A stretch of 64,000 nucleotides of DNA from assembly GCF_018687575.1 (NCBI RefSeq), contig NZ_CP061297.1:1246821-1310820 (forward strand). Reading direction: 5' to 3'. The stretch's first letter is position 1; each line of letters starts with the position of its first letter. The position numbers and the translations under genes were made by a program. The notes beneath the pieces were generated by a model that was not told the DNA's origin, did no database searches, and worked only from the letters and a program-made list of their open reading frames with translations. The stretch comes from Polynucleobacter asymbioticus (GTDB lineage: Bacteria; Pseudomonadota; Gammaproteobacteria; Burkholderiales; Burkholderiaceae). Shown one piece after another: positions 6,427 through 17,780 of this stretch.

Positions 6427-8916
6427 CTATTGGGGTTGCCTGTGCCACAAGCGCTTACTATGCTGCCGCCAAAATACTACCTCGTCCTGCTTCAGTCTTG
6501 ATTTTGATAAAAATTCCCAAACTTGTGCACCCGTGCTCGGCGTCTGATAAAAAGGAATGTCCATGCCTTGATATCGAGCCGTAACAGTTGGGTGTGGATG
6601 CCCATAACGATTGCGATACCCATTTTGCGCAAATGCTTGATCAGGACCCAGTGCTGATAAGAGCTCTTGAGATGAGGATGTTTTACTGCCGTGGTGTGGC
6701 GCCATGAATATCAAAGTCCTATCCTTTAAATCATTGAGGGCTGCTTGAGTTAAGCGCTCAGTAATTTTTGCCTCACCCTGCTTTTCTACATCACCCGTCA
6801 ACCAAAATGAAGTTCTTGAGTTGCGCACTTCCAAGACGCAACTCACTTCATTGGGCTTTCGGGGGTGCTGGTCCTCAAAAACCGTATGCTCATGCGGATG
6901 CCATATGTGAAACTCCACTCCATCCCATGACCATCGTTGACCAAAGCGACAGGGTATGGCGGGAATTTTTCTATCCTCCAAATTGGCGAGCAAGGGATTG
7001 GTGCTCGGTAACGAACCCATCATCGAATCAAAGTGAATATCTTTTAATAGGGTTGCAGCTCCTCCAATGTGATCGCTATCACTATGGCTAATGACCATCC
7101 GATCAATATGATCAATCCCCCTCCCTCTTAAATACGGCAGGATAATTCTTTGACCAGCATTGTCTTTTCCCTGAATGGGGCCGGTGTCGTATAGCAAGCG
7201 TTTAGTTTTAGTTTCGATGAGGACTGCAGTACCTTGGCCGATATCCAGTACAGATGCCCGAAACTCGCCTTTTGCTAAATTGAAATTTATCATGGGCTGA
7301 ACAAATAGAGTTGTACACAACGCCAGGCCACCAGCTCTAGATACCCAATTCTCTCTTATGCACCCGGGACGAATCGTAATAACGATGCCAATGGTTGATA
7401 AGGCTATTGCCCACCAAGCTGGCTGACTGGACCAAGCAATTGCCCATCGCCAACTCGCCATCCAAGTAAGCATGATCGCCAAGCAATCCATCGTCGTATG
7501 TGCTGGTATCAGTAGCCATTTACCAATGAAGTCAGGCAATAAAGCGCCGGCAATGGCCAGAGGCGTCACGATGTAACTCACCACAGGAATGGCAACAGCA
7601 TTTGCCAGCGGGGAAACGATTGAGACTTGATAAAACCAATATAAGGTCAATGGTAGGAGCGCGATCGTGACAACTGCCTGCACTCGACAAGCCTCTCTTA
7701 GAGCTTGAGTAAGTCTGTAACGCCAAGCAAGCTCCAGCTCTCTGCCAGTAGGCAAACCTAATAAGCCATCCGAACTCTGCATCGCATACAAAATAGCCGC
7801 CACTGCCCCATACGAGAGCCAGAATCCTGGCGTGTAAGGTGCCATTGGATCAATCAGCAGAACAACAAATAGAGCCCACCACCAGATATCAAATGATCGC
7901 GGGTTTCTGCCAGACCATAGCGCAAATGCCACTACTCCCACCATATACATAGTTCGCTGTGCCGGAATCTGAAATCCCGCCAACCAGGCATATACAAATG
8001 CCGTCAAAAACCCAACTGCCGCTGCAAACTTGTTAACGGGAATCCAAAGCGGCAGAGTATTGCGACGCCATAAAAACCTGGCAAGCATGGCCCCAAATCC
8101 AGCCAACATCGTCACATGGAGGCCTGATATGGAAATGAGATGCCCAATACCGGTAGCATTAAATACGCGCCAATCTTCTTGATCGATCGCATTTTGATCC
8201 CCCATCACCAACGCTGCAATGACACCGCCATAGCGCGCGTCCTTCGAAAGCAAGCGCTGAATCTTTTGTCTTAATTTCCAACGCTGGTACTCCATGGCTA
8301 GAGCAAACTCAGTCAAGCCGATATCTTTCTCGAGCAATAGCTTTCCCGATCTCACTGATCCGCTGGCGCCAAAATCTTGATGAAAGGACCAACGCTCAAA
8401 ATCGAAAGTATGGGGATTGAGGGATCCATAAGGCCTTTTGACTTTGACCTTGAATTCCCATCGCTGTCCTGGAATCACTTGGGGAATATCTTGTGGGTTG
8501 CGCCATGCTGGTTGCCAACTCAAATACACCTGCGGCGGGAAGGACTCAATGAACTCCTTACCCAAAAATGCCCGATCTACCTGAAAAGAAAATTTGGCAC
8601 CCCCAGGAGAGCTCTGCGGCAAAGCATTGACCCTGCCCTCGAGAACCAAATCTTTGCCCTCATACTCGATTGAAAGGATATTCGCTAGTCGACTTTGTGC
8701 GTAATGCGCATTCCAAGCAAAACCCAAAATAAAACAGCATGCACTTAGTAATACGCTACTTAGATAACTGCATTGAATTAATGAGCCATTGATGTAAACG
8801 CTAGATAGAAGAATGAAGATAGTTGTAATGCATATCCAAGGCCAATACTCAGGCACGGCTGGCAAAAATAGAAGGAGCGATCCCCCGGCGATGAACGCCG
8901 CAATATTGATTCGCAA
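6427..8916 (-). CDS. comEC: DNA internalisation competence protein ComEC/Rec2
   Basis: An 829-residue polytopic protein with the full three-part ComEC layout: N-terminal membrane segments and a DUF4131 region (1-190), the competence domain with many transmembrane helices (about 225-500, including HLISISGLHVTMLAG), and a C-terminal metallo-beta-lactamase-like domain with SHSDSDHIGG and APHHGSKTSSS. ComEC forms the inner-membrane channel that imports one strand of transforming DNA; the C-terminal domain is thought to degrade the other strand. It is the last gene of lolC-lolD-tatD-comEC, with only 4 bp between the tatD stop and its ATG. Length and motifs are complete, so the organism is potentially competent. 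Confidence 0.93.
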   Translation of the reverse strand: MRINIAAFIAGGSLLLFLPAVPEYWPWICITTIFILLSSVYINGSLIQCSYLSSVLLSACCFILGFAWNAHYAQSRLANILSIEYEGKDLVLEGRVNALPQSSPGGAKFSFQVDRAFLGKEFIESFPPQVYLSWQPAWRNPQDIPQVIPGQRWEFKVKVKRPYGSLNPHTFDFERWSFHQDFGASGSVRSGKLLLEKDIGLTEFALAMEYQRWKLRQKIQRLLSKDARYGGVIAALVMGDQNAIDQEDWRVFNATGIGHLISISGLHVTMLAGFGAMLARFLWRRNTLPLWIPVNKFAAAVGFLTAFVYAWLAGFQIPAQRTMYMVGVVAFALWSGRNPRSFDIWWWALFVVLLIDPMAPYTPGFWLSYGAVAAILYAMQSSDGLLGLPTGRELELAWRYRLTQALREACRVQAVVTIALLPLTLYWFYQVSIVSPLANAVAIPVVSYIVTPLAIAGALLPDFIGKWLLIPAHTTMDCLAIMLTWMASWRWAIAWSSQPAWWAIALSTIGIVITIRPGCIRENWVSRAGGLALCTTLFVQPMINFNLAKGEFRASVLDIGQGTAVLIETKTKRLLYDTGPIQGKDNAGQRIILPYLRGRGIDHIDRMVISHSDSDHIGGAATLLKDIHFDSMMGSLPSTNPLLANLEDRKIPAIPCRFGQRWSWDGVEFHIWHPHEHTVFEDQHPRKPNEVSCVLEVRNSRTSFWLTGDVEKQGEAKITERLTQAALNDLKDRTLIFMAPHHGSKTSSSQELLSALGPDQAFAQNGYRNRYGHPHPTVTARYQGMDIPFYQTPSTGAQVWEFLSKSRLKQDEVVFWRQHSKRLWHRQPQ

Positions 8917-8920
8917 GCTC

Positions 8921-9781
8921 TTAAGAAGCGGATTTTGGGTTTAGGTTGTTAGCCATTAGAGATGACCAACGGGGTAATACTTGCATGGCATTTTGCCAAA
9001 CTGCTTTTGAAAAGACTTCCTCACTGACGCCACGAATGTCTGCTAAATGCTGAGCAATTCTGGGAAGTAAAGCGGGTTCATTAAATTGCCCACCTTCCTC
9101 CCTTAGCCAGGCGGGTGGAATATCGGGCGCATCAGTTTCAGTAACGATGCTCTCTAGCGGCAGCTCTTTTAAGAGGCGGCGAATCTGTAATGCTCGTGTA
9201 TAAGTTGCAGCACCGCCAAATCCTAACTTAAAACCCAGCTCGATGAATTGCTCAGCTTGCTGATGGCTGCCATTAAAAGCATGCGCAATACCACCAGGAA
9301 CTTTTCTTTTGCGCAGCGCTTTAAGAATGGCATCTTGCGAACGACGCACATGCAAAATGACTGGTAACTGAAACTGTTGAGCTAAATCGAGCTGCGCATG
9401 AAAGAAATGCTCTTGGCGCTGAGGATCGAGGCCTTCCACAAAATAATCTAGACCGATCTCGCCAACACCCACGAAGCGAGGATCATATAATGATTGTTCA
9501 ATTTGCTTTTGAAGAATATCGATATCACCCTCTTGGGCTTGATTGATATACAGAGGATGAATACCTAGGGTGTAAACCAATCCTGGTATTTGATTACCGT
9601 ACTGGTTTGCTAAATTTTTAGCCAGCCCCCAATCAGAGGCTTGAACTGTCGGCAGCAAAATAGCTTTAAGACCTGTATTCGCTGCACCTGAAATAATTTC
9701 CGGAAGAATATCTTTAAACTCCGGAGCATCTATATGGCAATGGGTATCAACCCATGCGAGTTCTTGAGCAACTTCACTCAT
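8921..9781 (-). CDS. tatD: TatD family metal-dependent deoxyribonuclease
   Basis: 286 residues of the TatD amidohydrolase fold. Metal-binding motifs are visible: VDTHCHID near the N-terminus (residues 11-18), [18 protein letters not shown] and [10 protein letters not shown] near residues 215-225. TatD enzymes are 3'-5' exonucleases acting on DNA damaged by oxidation. The start overlaps the lolD stop by 4 bp (ATGA), so the two are translationally coupled. Whether this is TatD proper or the YcfH/YjjV paralogue cannot be told by eye. Adjacency to comEC is suggestive of DNA processing, but the order is common in the family and may reflect operon economy. Confidence 0.85.
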   Translation of the reverse strand: MSEVAQELAWVDTHCHIDAPEFKDILPEIISGAANTGLKAILLPTVQASDWGLAKNLANQYGNQIPGLVYTLGIHPLYINQAQEGDIDILQKQIEQSLYDPRFVGVGEIGLDYFVEGLDPQRQEHFFHAQLDLAQQFQLPVILHVRRSQDAILKALRKRKVPGGIAHAFNGSHQQAEQFIELGFKLGFGGAATYTRALQIRRLLKELPLESIVTETDAPDIPPAWLREEGGQFNEPALLPRIAQHLADIRGVSEEVFSKAVWQNAMQVLPRWSSLMANNLNPKSAS

Positions 9782-10473
9782 TTAGAGAAGGTCTTTAATA
9801 CTCCGCGCTCTAAATGCAAAATTCGGTCGCAACGTTTAGCGCGAATCGGATCATGAGTGACGATCACAAAAGCAGTGCCCTGCTCACGTGCAATATCTAA
9901 CATTAAGTCAAATACGCCATCTGCAGTTTCAGTATCAAGATTGCCTGTTGGCTCATCTGCTAAGACGCAAGCAGGATTACCTACTAAGGCGCGGGCAACT
10001 GCAACACGTTGACGCTCCCCGCCAGATAGCTCACCCGGGGTGTGCTGCACTCGCTTTGATAGTCCAACTGCGTGCAACATTGTGTTGGCACGCTCCATGG
10101 ACTCTTGATTGCTCAGCCCACGAATACGCAGAGGTAGCGCTACATTCTCAACAGCACTGAATTCATCCAAGAGATGATGGAATTGGTAAATGAATCCCAA
10201 ACTGTGATTGCGCAGTTGATCTAGCTTTTTGATAGACAACTGATGAAGATTCTCGCCAGCCAGCATGACTGTCCCTGAGCTTGGTGTATCCAAACCACCC
10301 AAGAGATGCAGTAAGGTACTTTTACCTGAACCAGAGGATCCAACGATAGCCACCTTCTCAGAAGCGCTCACTTGTAAATCAATTTCCTTCAGGACATCAA
10401 CTGCTGTTGGTCCTTTGCCGTAGGTCTTTGCCAGACCAGAGGCGCTGAGAATGATTGGGTTGGGATTATTCAT
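9778..10473 (-). CDS. lolD: Lipoprotein-releasing ABC transporter ATP-binding protein LolD
   Basis: 231 residues, a standard ABC ATPase. Walker A is [10 protein letters not shown] (residues about 44-53), the signature is [15 protein letters not shown], Walker B is [12 protein letters not shown], and the H-loop is VTHD. The long [18 protein letters not shown] segment is typical for the LolD/MacB group. With LolC/E it extracts outer-membrane lipoproteins from the inner membrane and passes them to LolA. It overlaps lolC by 8 bp upstream and tatD by 4 bp downstream. Confidence 0.93.
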   Translation of the reverse strand: MNNPNPIILSASGLAKTYGKGPTAVDVLKEIDLQVSASEKVAIVGSSGSGKSTLLHLLGGLDTPSSGTVMLAGENLHQLSIKKLDQLRNHSLGFIYQFHHLLDEFSAVENVALPLRIRGLSNQESMERANTMLHAVGLSKRVQHTPGELSGGERQRVAVARALVGNPACVLADEPTGNLDTETADGVFDLMLDIAREQGTAFVIVTHDPIRAKRCDRILHLERGVLKTFSK

Positions 10474-11728
10474 AACGTAATGCCTCAGCAGGCTGAACTT
10501 GAGCCGCTCGTCTACTTGGGTAAAGGGTAGCTAATACAGAAAGGCCAAAAGCCATTAAGCCCACTGTAACGACATCAGACAAACGCACGTCTGAAGGTAG
10601 CTCACTAATAAAGTAGACATCACGTGGCAAGAAGCGAACCCGGAAGATCGCCTCAATCGCAGGAACAATCACATCAATATTTAAAGCAATCAGAAGCCCC
10701 AAGCCAACGCCCGCGAGAGAACCTAATAAACCTATTGCTAAGCCTTGAACCAAGAAGATCCGCTGAATAAGTCCTGGACTCGCACCCATCGTTCTTAAGA
10801 TAGCAATATCTGCCTGCTTCTCGTTCACAGTCATGACTAAAGTCGATACCAGATTGAAGGCAGCCACAGCAATAATCAATGTGAGGATGATGAACATCAT
10901 CTTTCTTTCGGTTTGCACAGCAGCGAACCAATTTCGGTTAGATCGTGACCAATCGCTGACCCATAAAGCTTGGGGAACAACTTGGGCTAATTCAGCAGCA
11001 ATTTCTGGGGCACGCTGCATATCGTCTACCTTAACCCGCAAACCAGATGGGTCTTGCAAGCGCAATAAAGCGGCAGCATCTTTCCAATGCATGATGGCTA
11101 AAGAACTATCGTATTCATAATGACCGCTATCGACAATTCCAAGAACTTGTAGTGTTCGCATTCTGGGCATAGCACCTGCAGGAGTCAGGTCACTCTCTGG
11201 CACGATTAAATTCACGCGATCACCGACGCGGGCACCAACAATATTCGCGAGTTGTGCTCCTAGGGCAACACCAAAAGTACCTGGCTTGAGATCCTCAATA
11301 CTGCCGGCAACAAACTGCTTTGGCAGATCAGAAACCTTACCTTCTTCACTAGGTAGCACTCCACGAATCGCGACACCACGCATCACACTATCGCGACTCA
11401 ATAAGCCTTGCGAGCTGACCATAGGGGCAACGCCCACGACGTGAGGCTGCGCAGCCACCTTCAGCGCAATCGGCTCCCAATTAGCCAAGCCATCTGGGGC
11501 AGTAATTTCAACATGGGAGAGAACCGACAGCATGCGGTCACGAACTTCCTTCTGGAAGCCATTCATGACAGAAAGCACCACAATCAGGGCGGCAACACCC
11601 AAGGCGATGCCAGCGGTTGAGATTCCGGAAATAAAGGAAAGGAAGCCATCACGCTTACCCACGGTCTTGCGACGCTTAGATCGGGTGTAGCGCAGGCCAA
11701 TTTCTAGCTCAATAGGAAGTCTCAACAT
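10466..11728 (-). CDS. lolC: Lipoprotein-releasing ABC transporter permease LolC/LolE
   Basis: 420 residues with the MacB/FtsX-type permease layout: one N-terminal transmembrane helix (about 28-55), a large periplasmic domain (to about 270), then three C-terminal helices (about 275-300, 325-350, 385-405). [21 protein letters not shown] and the final [18 protein letters not shown] are characteristic. Betaproteobacteria often have a single LolC/E-type permease that probably works as a homodimer (LolF-like), and no second copy is seen here. It is the first gene of the four-gene minus-strand operon. Confidence 0.92.
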   Translation of the reverse strand: MLRLPIELEIGLRYTRSKRRKTVGKRDGFLSFISGISTAGIALGVAALIVVLSVMNGFQKEVRDRMLSVLSHVEITAPDGLANWEPIALKVAAQPHVVGVAPMVSSQGLLSRDSVMRGVAIRGVLPSEEGKVSDLPKQFVAGSIEDLKPGTFGVALGAQLANIVGARVGDRVNLIVPESDLTPAGAMPRMRTLQVLGIVDSGHYEYDSSLAIMHWKDAAALLRLQDPSGLRVKVDDMQRAPEIAAELAQVVPQALWVSDWSRSNRNWFAAVQTERKMMFIILTLIIAVAAFNLVSTLVMTVNEKQADIAILRTMGASPGLIQRIFLVQGLAIGLLGSLAGVGLGLLIALNIDVIVPAIEAIFRVRFLPRDVYFISELPSDVRLSDVVTVGLMAFGLSVLATLYPSRRAAQVQPAEALRYE

Positions 11729-11774
11729 AGATACAGTTTAGTGAATTCAACGAGCAAACTGATGGATTCTGTAA

Positions 11775-12755
11775 ATGCCACCTAAAATCAGGGGAATGAC
11801 TGCTAATTTAAGACCCCAATCCAGCGCTTTGCGCCGTTTCACCCTTATGGTGTCAGGGGAAGATGCCATTGACGCCGGATTAGAGCAAAATGTGCCGCCT
11901 AGCGGTTTGCCACAAGAACGCTTCTTATTAGGAGACCGGCTACCTATTGCCCCAGTCTTGCTATTAGGACAAAGTGATTTAGCAGTCAATCCAAATGAAA
12001 CGATTGTCTGCCTTCAGCCAGTTCACCTGCACGCTACCCGGGATCATTTGATCTTAATGGCTCAAAGTGAGATTGATCTGACTAAAGATGAATCTGCCCG
12101 ATTACTCAATGTTGTCCTACCCTTTATCGAAGAAGATTTTGGAAGCAAAATCTTATTTCAAGGGCAGCGTGATTGGTTTATTCCAGCAGGGCCATTTGCT
12201 AGTCTCGCAACACACTCCATTGATCAGGCGCATGGTCGCAATATTGATTGGTGGATGCCGCGCGATACCAGCGAACTTGGTGTTGCTAAGCTCTGGCGCA
12301 AACTCCAAAATGAAATACAGATGCTCTGGCACATTGATCCAGTCAATGCGGAGCGGGAACAACGCGGATACCCCAGCATGAATTCTCTTTGGATTAGCGG
12401 TATTGGCAAGTTGACTGATATTCAGACACCGCAATTACTGAAGAACGTAACCCAGTTATACGGAGATCATCCCCTCTTAGCTGGATTAGCCAAATACCTT
12501 GGAATCCCACAGCAGAATGAAATTGATTTTTCAAATCTGCAAAATACCTTTGCATGGATTGATCGCCCTGAGAACACTTGGGACAAGCTGAGAGAGAGCC
12601 TCTTAAATAATAAGTTGGATGAAATTGAAATCATTGATTTCCCCAAGGGCCAAGTTCGCCACCAGATACTCACAGCTAAAGACTTAAACAAAAAGTCATG
12701 GGCATTCTGGAAAAAACCAGAACCCTTGACTTGGCAAGAAATCATTTCAGCATGA
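11775..12755 (+). CDS. RpfE-like conserved protein upstream of recJ
   Basis: A soluble protein of up to 326 residues with no signal peptide. Gene position directly before recJ, prfB and lysS matches the rpfE gene of xanthomonads and beta-proteobacteria, and the sequence (WWMPRDT, GNxxW-like WISGIGKL) resembles proteins annotated as RpfE or phosphoglycerate-mutase-like; no catalytic motif is evident. The start is uncertain: ATG 11775 has no clear RBS, and in-frame ATG 11796 has GGGG too close. Its stop overlaps the recJ ATG by 4 bp. Molecular function is unknown. Confidence 0.6.
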   Translation: MPPKIRGMTANLRPQSSALRRFTLMVSGEDAIDAGLEQNVPPSGLPQERFLLGDRLPIAPVLLLGQSDLAVNPNETIVCLQPVHLHATRDHLILMAQSEIDLTKDESARLLNVVLPFIEEDFGSKILFQGQRDWFIPAGPFASLATHSIDQAHGRNIDWWMPRDTSELGVAKLWRKLQNEIQMLWHIDPVNAEREQRGYPSMNSLWISGIGKLTDIQTPQLLKNVTQLYGDHPLLAGLAKYLGIPQQNEIDFSNLQNTFAWIDRPENTWDKLRESLLNNKLDEIEIIDFPKGQVRHQILTAKDLNKKSWAFWKKPEPLTWQEIISA

Positions 12756-14497
12756 GCGTATTTTCTAGGCGCCCCTTCTCTGACAGAACGGCTAGCTGGC
12801 TACAGCAAAGCGGTCTACACCCATTACTGGCCAGACTGTATGCGGCACGCGGCATTGATAAACCAGATGAGCTCTCATTAGATCTGAAGCAGTTACTCTC
12901 GCCAGTGGAGCTAAAGAACTGTATTACCACCGCTTCTCTATTAGCAGATATTCTGGGGCGCAAAGAATCGATGCTGGTAGTGGCCGACTATGACTGCGAT
13001 GGCGCTACTGCCTGTGCTGTTGCACTCCGTGGTTTAAAGATGCTGGGTGGAGCAGATACCCCTATTCAGTTTTTAGTACCTAACCGTTTTACGATGGGCT
13101 ATGGACTCACTCCAGAGGTAGTAGATCTATCGGCCCTACAAACTCCCAAACCCAAATATCTCATCACTGTAGATAACGGCATTGCCAGCGAGGCTGGGGT
13201 TGATCGAGCTCGCGAGTTAGGCATGGAAGTCATCGTGACTGACCATCATTTGCCAGGCGATCGACTACCTAAAGCCACTGCAATCGTAAATCCCAATCAG
13301 CCTGGCTGCAGTTTTCCAAGCAAAGCGCTTGCAGGCGTGGGTGTGATGTTCTATTTATTGGTGGCTCTACGCGCCGAGCTTCGAAAGCGCGGAAAATTTA
13401 CTGCTGAGACTCAACCTAAGATTGAGAACCTATTAGATCTCGTGGCATTAGGCACCGTGGCTGATGTTGCTCAACTGGATCGCAATAATCGCATCTTAGT
13501 TTCCAATGGCTTGAAGCGTATTCGCGCAGGAGTATCCCAAGCGGGTATGCAGGCACTATTTCAGGCTGCAGTTCGAGACCCTCGTAAGGCCAATACATTT
13601 GATTTGGGATTTGCTATCGGCCCTCGCCTCAACGCGGCGGGACGCTTAGCAGATATGACCTTAGGCATTCGCTTATTACTAAGCGATAAACCCGACGAGG
13701 CTATAGAGCTCGCTTATGAACTTGACCGTATTAATCGCGAGAGACGCGTGATTGAGGGCGGAATGCAAGAAGCCGCCCTCGCCCATCTCGCAGAAGATCA
13801 ATTAGCAGGCACTATGGCAGAGCGCTCGAGCATTTGCCTCTGGAATGCAGAATGGCATCAAGGCGTGGTTGGTATCGTAGCCTCACGCCTCAAAGAACGC
13901 TTTAATCGTCCTGCGATTGTTTTTGCGCCCGCCGATGGTGCTAGCGGAGAAGAGTTGCGTGGCTCCGGCAGATCATTGACAGGCTTTCATCTACGCGATG
14001 CCTTGGACATTGTTTCCAAACGCGAGCCAGGTCTGATTCTCAAGTTTGGTGGTCATGCCATGGCAGCAGGCCTGAGCATTAGAAAAGCTGATTTTGAAAA
14101 GTTTGATACTCTGTTTCAGCAGGTGGCTAATGAATTGCTGAACGATGAGCTATTGGAGCGTCGCCATATTCATGATGGCTCGCTCGATCTTTCTGAATTC
14201 ACACCCGAAACGGGCGATCTCCTTGCCGAAGAAATCTGGGGCCAGGGCTTTCCTCAACCCATTTTTTATGGGGAATTTGAGGTTGGGCAGCAAAGCCTCA
14301 TGAAAGAAAAACATCTGCGCTTGCAGCTTCGTCCTATTGGCGATGGTCAACTGGCTAGCAAACCCTTTACAGGGGTTTGGTTCAATCGAACCCAGCCTTT
14401 GCCAGCCAAGGCCAAGCTGGCATATCGCCTAGTAACAGACCGCTTCCAGGGGCAGGCACGCGTGCAACTCATGATTGAGGCCCACGACGAGGCATAA
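12752..14497 (+). CDS. recJ: Single-stranded-DNA-specific exonuclease RecJ
   Basis: I start recJ at ATG 12752, overlapping the previous stop (ATGA), not at the in-frame ATG 12698; this gives 581 residues, normal for RecJ. Motifs: [17 protein letters not shown] (motif I), VTDHHLPGD (the DHH motif), [22 protein letters not shown] and the DHHA1 signature [11 protein letters not shown]. RecJ is a Mg/Mn-dependent 5'-3' exonuclease in recombination and mismatch repair. The C-terminal OB-fold region follows from about residue 440. It is coupled with the upstream rpfE-like gene and sits 28 bp before prfB. Confidence 0.95.
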   Translation: MSVFSRRPFSDRTASWLQQSGLHPLLARLYAARGIDKPDELSLDLKQLLSPVELKNCITTASLLADILGRKESMLVVADYDCDGATACAVALRGLKMLGGADTPIQFLVPNRFTMGYGLTPEVVDLSALQTPKPKYLITVDNGIASEAGVDRARELGMEVIVTDHHLPGDRLPKATAIVNPNQPGCSFPSKALAGVGVMFYLLVALRAELRKRGKFTAETQPKIENLLDLVALGTVADVAQLDRNNRILVSNGLKRIRAGVSQAGMQALFQAAVRDPRKANTFDLGFAIGPRLNAAGRLADMTLGIRLLLSDKPDEAIELAYELDRINRERRVIEGGMQEAALAHLAEDQLAGTMAERSSICLWNAEWHQGVVGIVASRLKERFNRPAIVFAPADGASGEELRGSGRSLTGFHLRDALDIVSKREPGLILKFGGHAMAAGLSIRKADFEKFDTLFQQVANELLNDELLERRHIHDGSLDLSEFTPETGDLLAEEIWGQGFPQPIFYGEFEVGQQSLMKEKHLRLQLRPIGDGQLASKPFTGVWFNRTQPLPAKAKLAYRLVTDRFQGQARVQLMIEAHDEA

Positions 14498-14525
14498 GCT
14501 GCAATAACCCCCTTATAATTAGGGG

Positions 14526-15630
14526 ATGGAAGCCGAACAACTTAATATTATTTCAAATACCCTTTCCGATCTGCTCACTCGTGAGCAAGCACTTCGGGGG
14601 TATCTTTGACTTCGAAGTAAAGTCACGACGCCTTACTGAAGTTAACTCTATTCTTGAAGATCCCACCATTTGGGACGATCAAAAGAAAGCACAAGCCCTC
14701 GGCAAAGAAAAGAAATTGCTCGATGGTGTTGTTGCCACCCTTACCGATTTAAATAGCAATATCACTGGCGCCCTCGAATTATTCGACATGGCTAAAGAAG
14801 AAAGTGATTTTGAAACGATCGCCGCGATCGAGCAAGATGTTGAGAGCTATAGCAAGATCATTCATGATCTTGAGTTCCGCCGTATGTTCCATAACGAGAT
14901 GGATTCCTGCAATTGCTTTATCGATATTCAAGCGGGTGCCGGTGGGACAGAAGCTTGCGACTGGGCTAGCATGCTCTTCCGTCAATACCTCAAGTATTGC
15001 GAGCGCAAAGGCTACAAAACAGAAATTCTTGAAGAATCGGATGGTGATGTTGCAGGTATCAAAAGTGCAACAATCAAAGTCGATGGTGAATATGCTTATG
15101 GCCATCTTCGCTCAGAGACTGGCGTACACCGCTTAGTACGTAAGTCACCCTTTGATTCATCGAATGGTCGTCACACCTCTTTTGCCAGTATTTATGTGTA
15201 TCCAGAGATTGATGACTCGATTGAGATTGATGTCAACCCCGCGGACATTCGTACTGACACCTATCGCGCTTCGGGTGCAGGCGGTCAGCACATCAACAAA
15301 ACTGACTCAGCCGTTCGTTTAACTCACCTCCCCACCGGAATTGTGGTGCAGTGTCAGAACGACCGAAGCCAGCACCGCAATAGAGCTGAAGCGATGACGA
15401 TGTTGAAGTCACGCCTTTATGAGCACGAGATGCAAAAGCGTCGCGCTGAACAGGATAAGCTTGAAGCCAGCAAAACAGATGTGGGCTGGGGTCATCAGAT
15501 CCGCTCATACGTGCTCGATCAAAGCCGCATTAAAGACTTGCGTACGAACGTTGAGATTTCCAATACACAAAAGGTGTTGGATGGTGATCTCGATGCCTTT
15601 ATTGAAGCCAGCCTGAAGCAAGGCGTCTGA
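14526..15630 (+). CDS. prfB: Peptide chain release factor 2 (programmed +1 frameshift)
   Basis: The gene starts at ATG 14526 (MEAEQLN...) and meets an in-frame TGA at 14607 after 27 codons. Shifting +1 at CTT-TGA-C continues as DFEVKSRR to the stop at 15630, giving a 367-residue protein, normal for RF2. The codon-recognition motif SPF (in RKSPFDSS) and the catalytic GGQ ([18 protein letters not shown]) are present. RF2 reads UGA and UAA, and its own level controls the frameshift. Annotating only from 14581 would lose the true N-terminus. It is followed by lysS, an order common in proteobacteria. Confidence 0.96.
14595..14610 (+). promoter_or_regulatory. prfB: RF2 autoregulatory +1 frameshift site
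   Basis: CGG-GGG-TAT-CTT-TGA-C. The GGGGG run (14596-14600) acts as the internal Shine-Dalgarno, spaced as in E. coli from the CTT-TGA-C slippery stop. The ribosome slips from CTT to TTT when RF2 is scarce. Confidence 0.95.
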
Positions 15631-15664
15631 TTTACCACCCCCATTCCAGCTATAAATATTCCAT

Positions 15665-17221
15665 ATGAACGATCAAGCGAACTCCAATACGAACCCAGCT
15701 GCAGCTACTGAAGCTGTTGATGAAAATCACATCATTGCTGAACGCCGCGAAAAATTGGCCAAGCTACGCCAAGGCGGAGTAGCGTTTCCAAACGACTTTG
15801 TGCCAACCCACTTAGCTGCAGATCTACACACTCATTACGACAGCCTCACTAAAGAAGAGTTAGCCGCCAAAAAGGTGCATGTGAAAGTTGCTGGCCGTAT
15901 GGTGCTCAAGCGTGTCATGGGTAAAGCGAGCTTTGCCACCATTCAGGATCGTAGTGGTCAGATTCAGTTCTACATCAATGATGAAATCAGTGGTGCAGAT
16001 ACTCATGGTGCTTTTAAACACTGGGATATGGGCGACTTTATTTCTGCTGAAGGTAATTTATTTAAGACCAATAAGGGTGAGCTTTCAGTCGAATGCAGTA
16101 ATCTGCGTCTCCTCAGCAAATCCCTACGCCCTCTTCCAGATAAATTCCATGGCCTCTCAGATTTAGAGACTAAGTACCGTCAGCGCTATGTTGATTTAAT
16201 TGTAAATCCAGAAAGTCGCAATACTTTCAGAGCGCGAAGCAATACGATTGCCTCCTTGCGCCGTCATATGCTCGATGCTGACTTCATGGAAGTTGAAACA
16301 CCGATGCTCCACCCAATTCCGGGTGGCGCTACAGCTAAACCATTTATCACTCACCACAATGCTCTAGACATGCAAATGTTTTTGCGTATTGCGCCAGAGC
16401 TGTACTTGAAGCGCCTAGTAGTCGGCGGCTTTGAGCGCGTCTTTGAAATCAATCGCAACTTCCGTAACGAGGGCGTCAGCCCACGTCACAATCCAGAATT
16501 TACGATGATGGAGTTCTATGCAGCCTATACGGATTACCGCTGGTTGATGGACTTCACTGAAGGCTTGATTCGTGCAGCGGCGATTGATGCGCAGGGTACT
16601 GCAGTATTGACCCATCAAGGCCGTGAGCTTAATCTCAGTAAGCCATTCCAGCGCTTAACGATTACTGAAGCTATCTTGAAATATTGCGGTCAGTCCAATA
16701 AGAGCTATGAGCCTGCTCAATTAGAAGATGCTGCATTCATTCGTGCTGAGTTGAAAAAAGGTGGCGAGAATCCAGATAGCCCTACTCTGAAGAACGCGGG
16801 TATTGGCGCACTGCAATTGGCATTATTTGAATTGGTTGCTGAGTCACACCTCTGGGAGCCAACCTACATCATCGATTACCCAATCGAAGTAAGCCCTCTC
16901 GCCCGTGAATCTGATACACGCCCTGGTATTACTGAGCGTTTTGAATTGTTTATTACCGGTCGTGAGATTGCCAACGGCTTCTCAGAGTTAAACGATGCCG
17001 AAGATCAAGCCAACCGCTTCCGCAAGCAAGTGGAGCAAAAAGAAGCTGGCGATGAAGAAGCAATGTACTTCGACCATGACTTCATTCGCGCGCTGGAGTA
17101 TGGCATGCCTCCAACCGGCGGTTGTGGTATCGGCATTGATCGCTTAGTCATGTTGTTGACGGATGCGCCCAATATTCGTGATGTGATTTTGTTCCCACAT
17201 CTGCGTCGCGAAGAAGAGTAA
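15665..17221 (+). CDS. lysS: Lysyl-tRNA synthetase, class II
   Basis: 518 residues. The OB-fold anticodon-binding domain (about 60-170) includes [24 protein letters not shown]. The class II core carries motif 1 ([13 protein letters not shown]), motif 2 ([20 protein letters not shown]) and motif 3 ([13 protein letters not shown]). It charges tRNA-Lys. The N-terminal 20 residues are polar and Ala/Asn-rich, slightly longer than in E. coli. It follows prfB by 34 bp and ends in a strong terminator. Confidence 0.97.
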   Translation: MNDQANSNTNPAAATEAVDENHIIAERREKLAKLRQGGVAFPNDFVPTHLAADLHTHYDSLTKEELAAKKVHVKVAGRMVLKRVMGKASFATIQDRSGQIQFYINDEISGADTHGAFKHWDMGDFISAEGNLFKTNKGELSVECSNLRLLSKSLRPLPDKFHGLSDLETKYRQRYVDLIVNPESRNTFRARSNTIASLRRHMLDADFMEVETPMLHPIPGGATAKPFITHHNALDMQMFLRIAPELYLKRLVVGGFERVFEINRNFRNEGVSPRHNPEFTMMEFYAAYTDYRWLMDFTEGLIRAAAIDAQGTAVLTHQGRELNLSKPFQRLTITEAILKYCGQSNKSYEPAQLEDAAFIRAELKKGGENPDSPTLKNAGIGALQLALFELVAESHLWEPTYIIDYPIEVSPLARESDTRPGITERFELFITGREIANGFSELNDAEDQANRFRKQVEQKEAGDEEAMYFDHDFIRALEYGMPPTGGCGIGIDRLVMLLTDAPNIRDVILFPHLRREEE

Positions 17222-17249
17222 TTAGTTCAATCGTCGACCTCAGGAAATC

Positions 17250-17284
17250 AAAAAGCCGCAGAATTCAACTTCTGCGGCTTTTTT
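17250..17284 (+). terminator. Rho-independent terminator of lysS
   Basis: AAAAGCCGCAGAA and TTCTGCGGCTTTT form a 13-bp stem with a short loop and T tail, 30 bp after the lysS stop. The A-rich left side could also serve the convergent OsmC gene. Confidence 0.9.
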
Positions 17285-17299
17285 ACGGAATGGAAGCAC

Positions 17300-17752
17300 T
17301 CAACTTGCTGGATAAAGCTTCGTGTTTTCGCTATCGATTACCGTGACATTGACTGGAATGCCCAAGCTAACACTAGAAGATACGGTACAGAAATCCTGAA
17401 ACTGAGCCAATACACGCTCTAGGTTTTCGAGTGTATTTCCTGGTACACCAATACGAATCTCTACCGCAATTGACAGAATACGCAGACGGTTTTCTGAATT
17501 TCTACCGATCTCGCAACTGGCTTTAGTCTCGATTGGCTCTGGATTTTGCTTAAACTTTCTCAGCGCAAAAAGAAGTGAGTCAGACAAACAATTAGCCACA
17601 CCTGCTAGTAAGAACTGGGATGGAGTTGCACCTTGAGATCTACCTAAGGGCGGAGGCTCATCCCCATAAATGGGATCACGTTCTTCATTGTAATAAATAG
17701 CAAATTGATAGTCCGATTGCTGAACTAGTCTTACAGAAGGTTGGCCACTCAT
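17300..17752 (-). CDS. OsmC/Ohr family protein
   Basis: 150 residues of the OsmC fold. The N-terminal strand region is followed by ATPSQFLLAGVANCLSDSLLFALRK, where Cys of ANC is the peroxidatic position, and FCTVSSSVSLGIPVNVTV holds the second, resolving Cys. OsmC-like proteins reduce organic hydroperoxides. The pairing of Cys in these positions is conserved here. It stands alone, convergent to lysS. Closer assignment (OsmC versus YhfA-like) is not possible by eye. Confidence 0.8.
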   Translation of the reverse strand: MSGQPSVRLVQQSDYQFAIYYNEERDPIYGDEPPPLGRSQGATPSQFLLAGVANCLSDSLLFALRKFKQNPEPIETKASCEIGRNSENRLRILSIAVEIRIGVPGNTLENLERVLAQFQDFCTVSSSVSLGIPVNVTVIDSENTKLYPAS

Positions 17753-17780
17753 AAAAGCTCCAATAACTTAAAACACCATC

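Noticed and set aside
11747..11989. Minus-strand 80-codon ORF opposite the RpfE-like gene
   Set aside because: It is antisense to a well-supported coding frame, and only its last 20 residues look hydrophobic.
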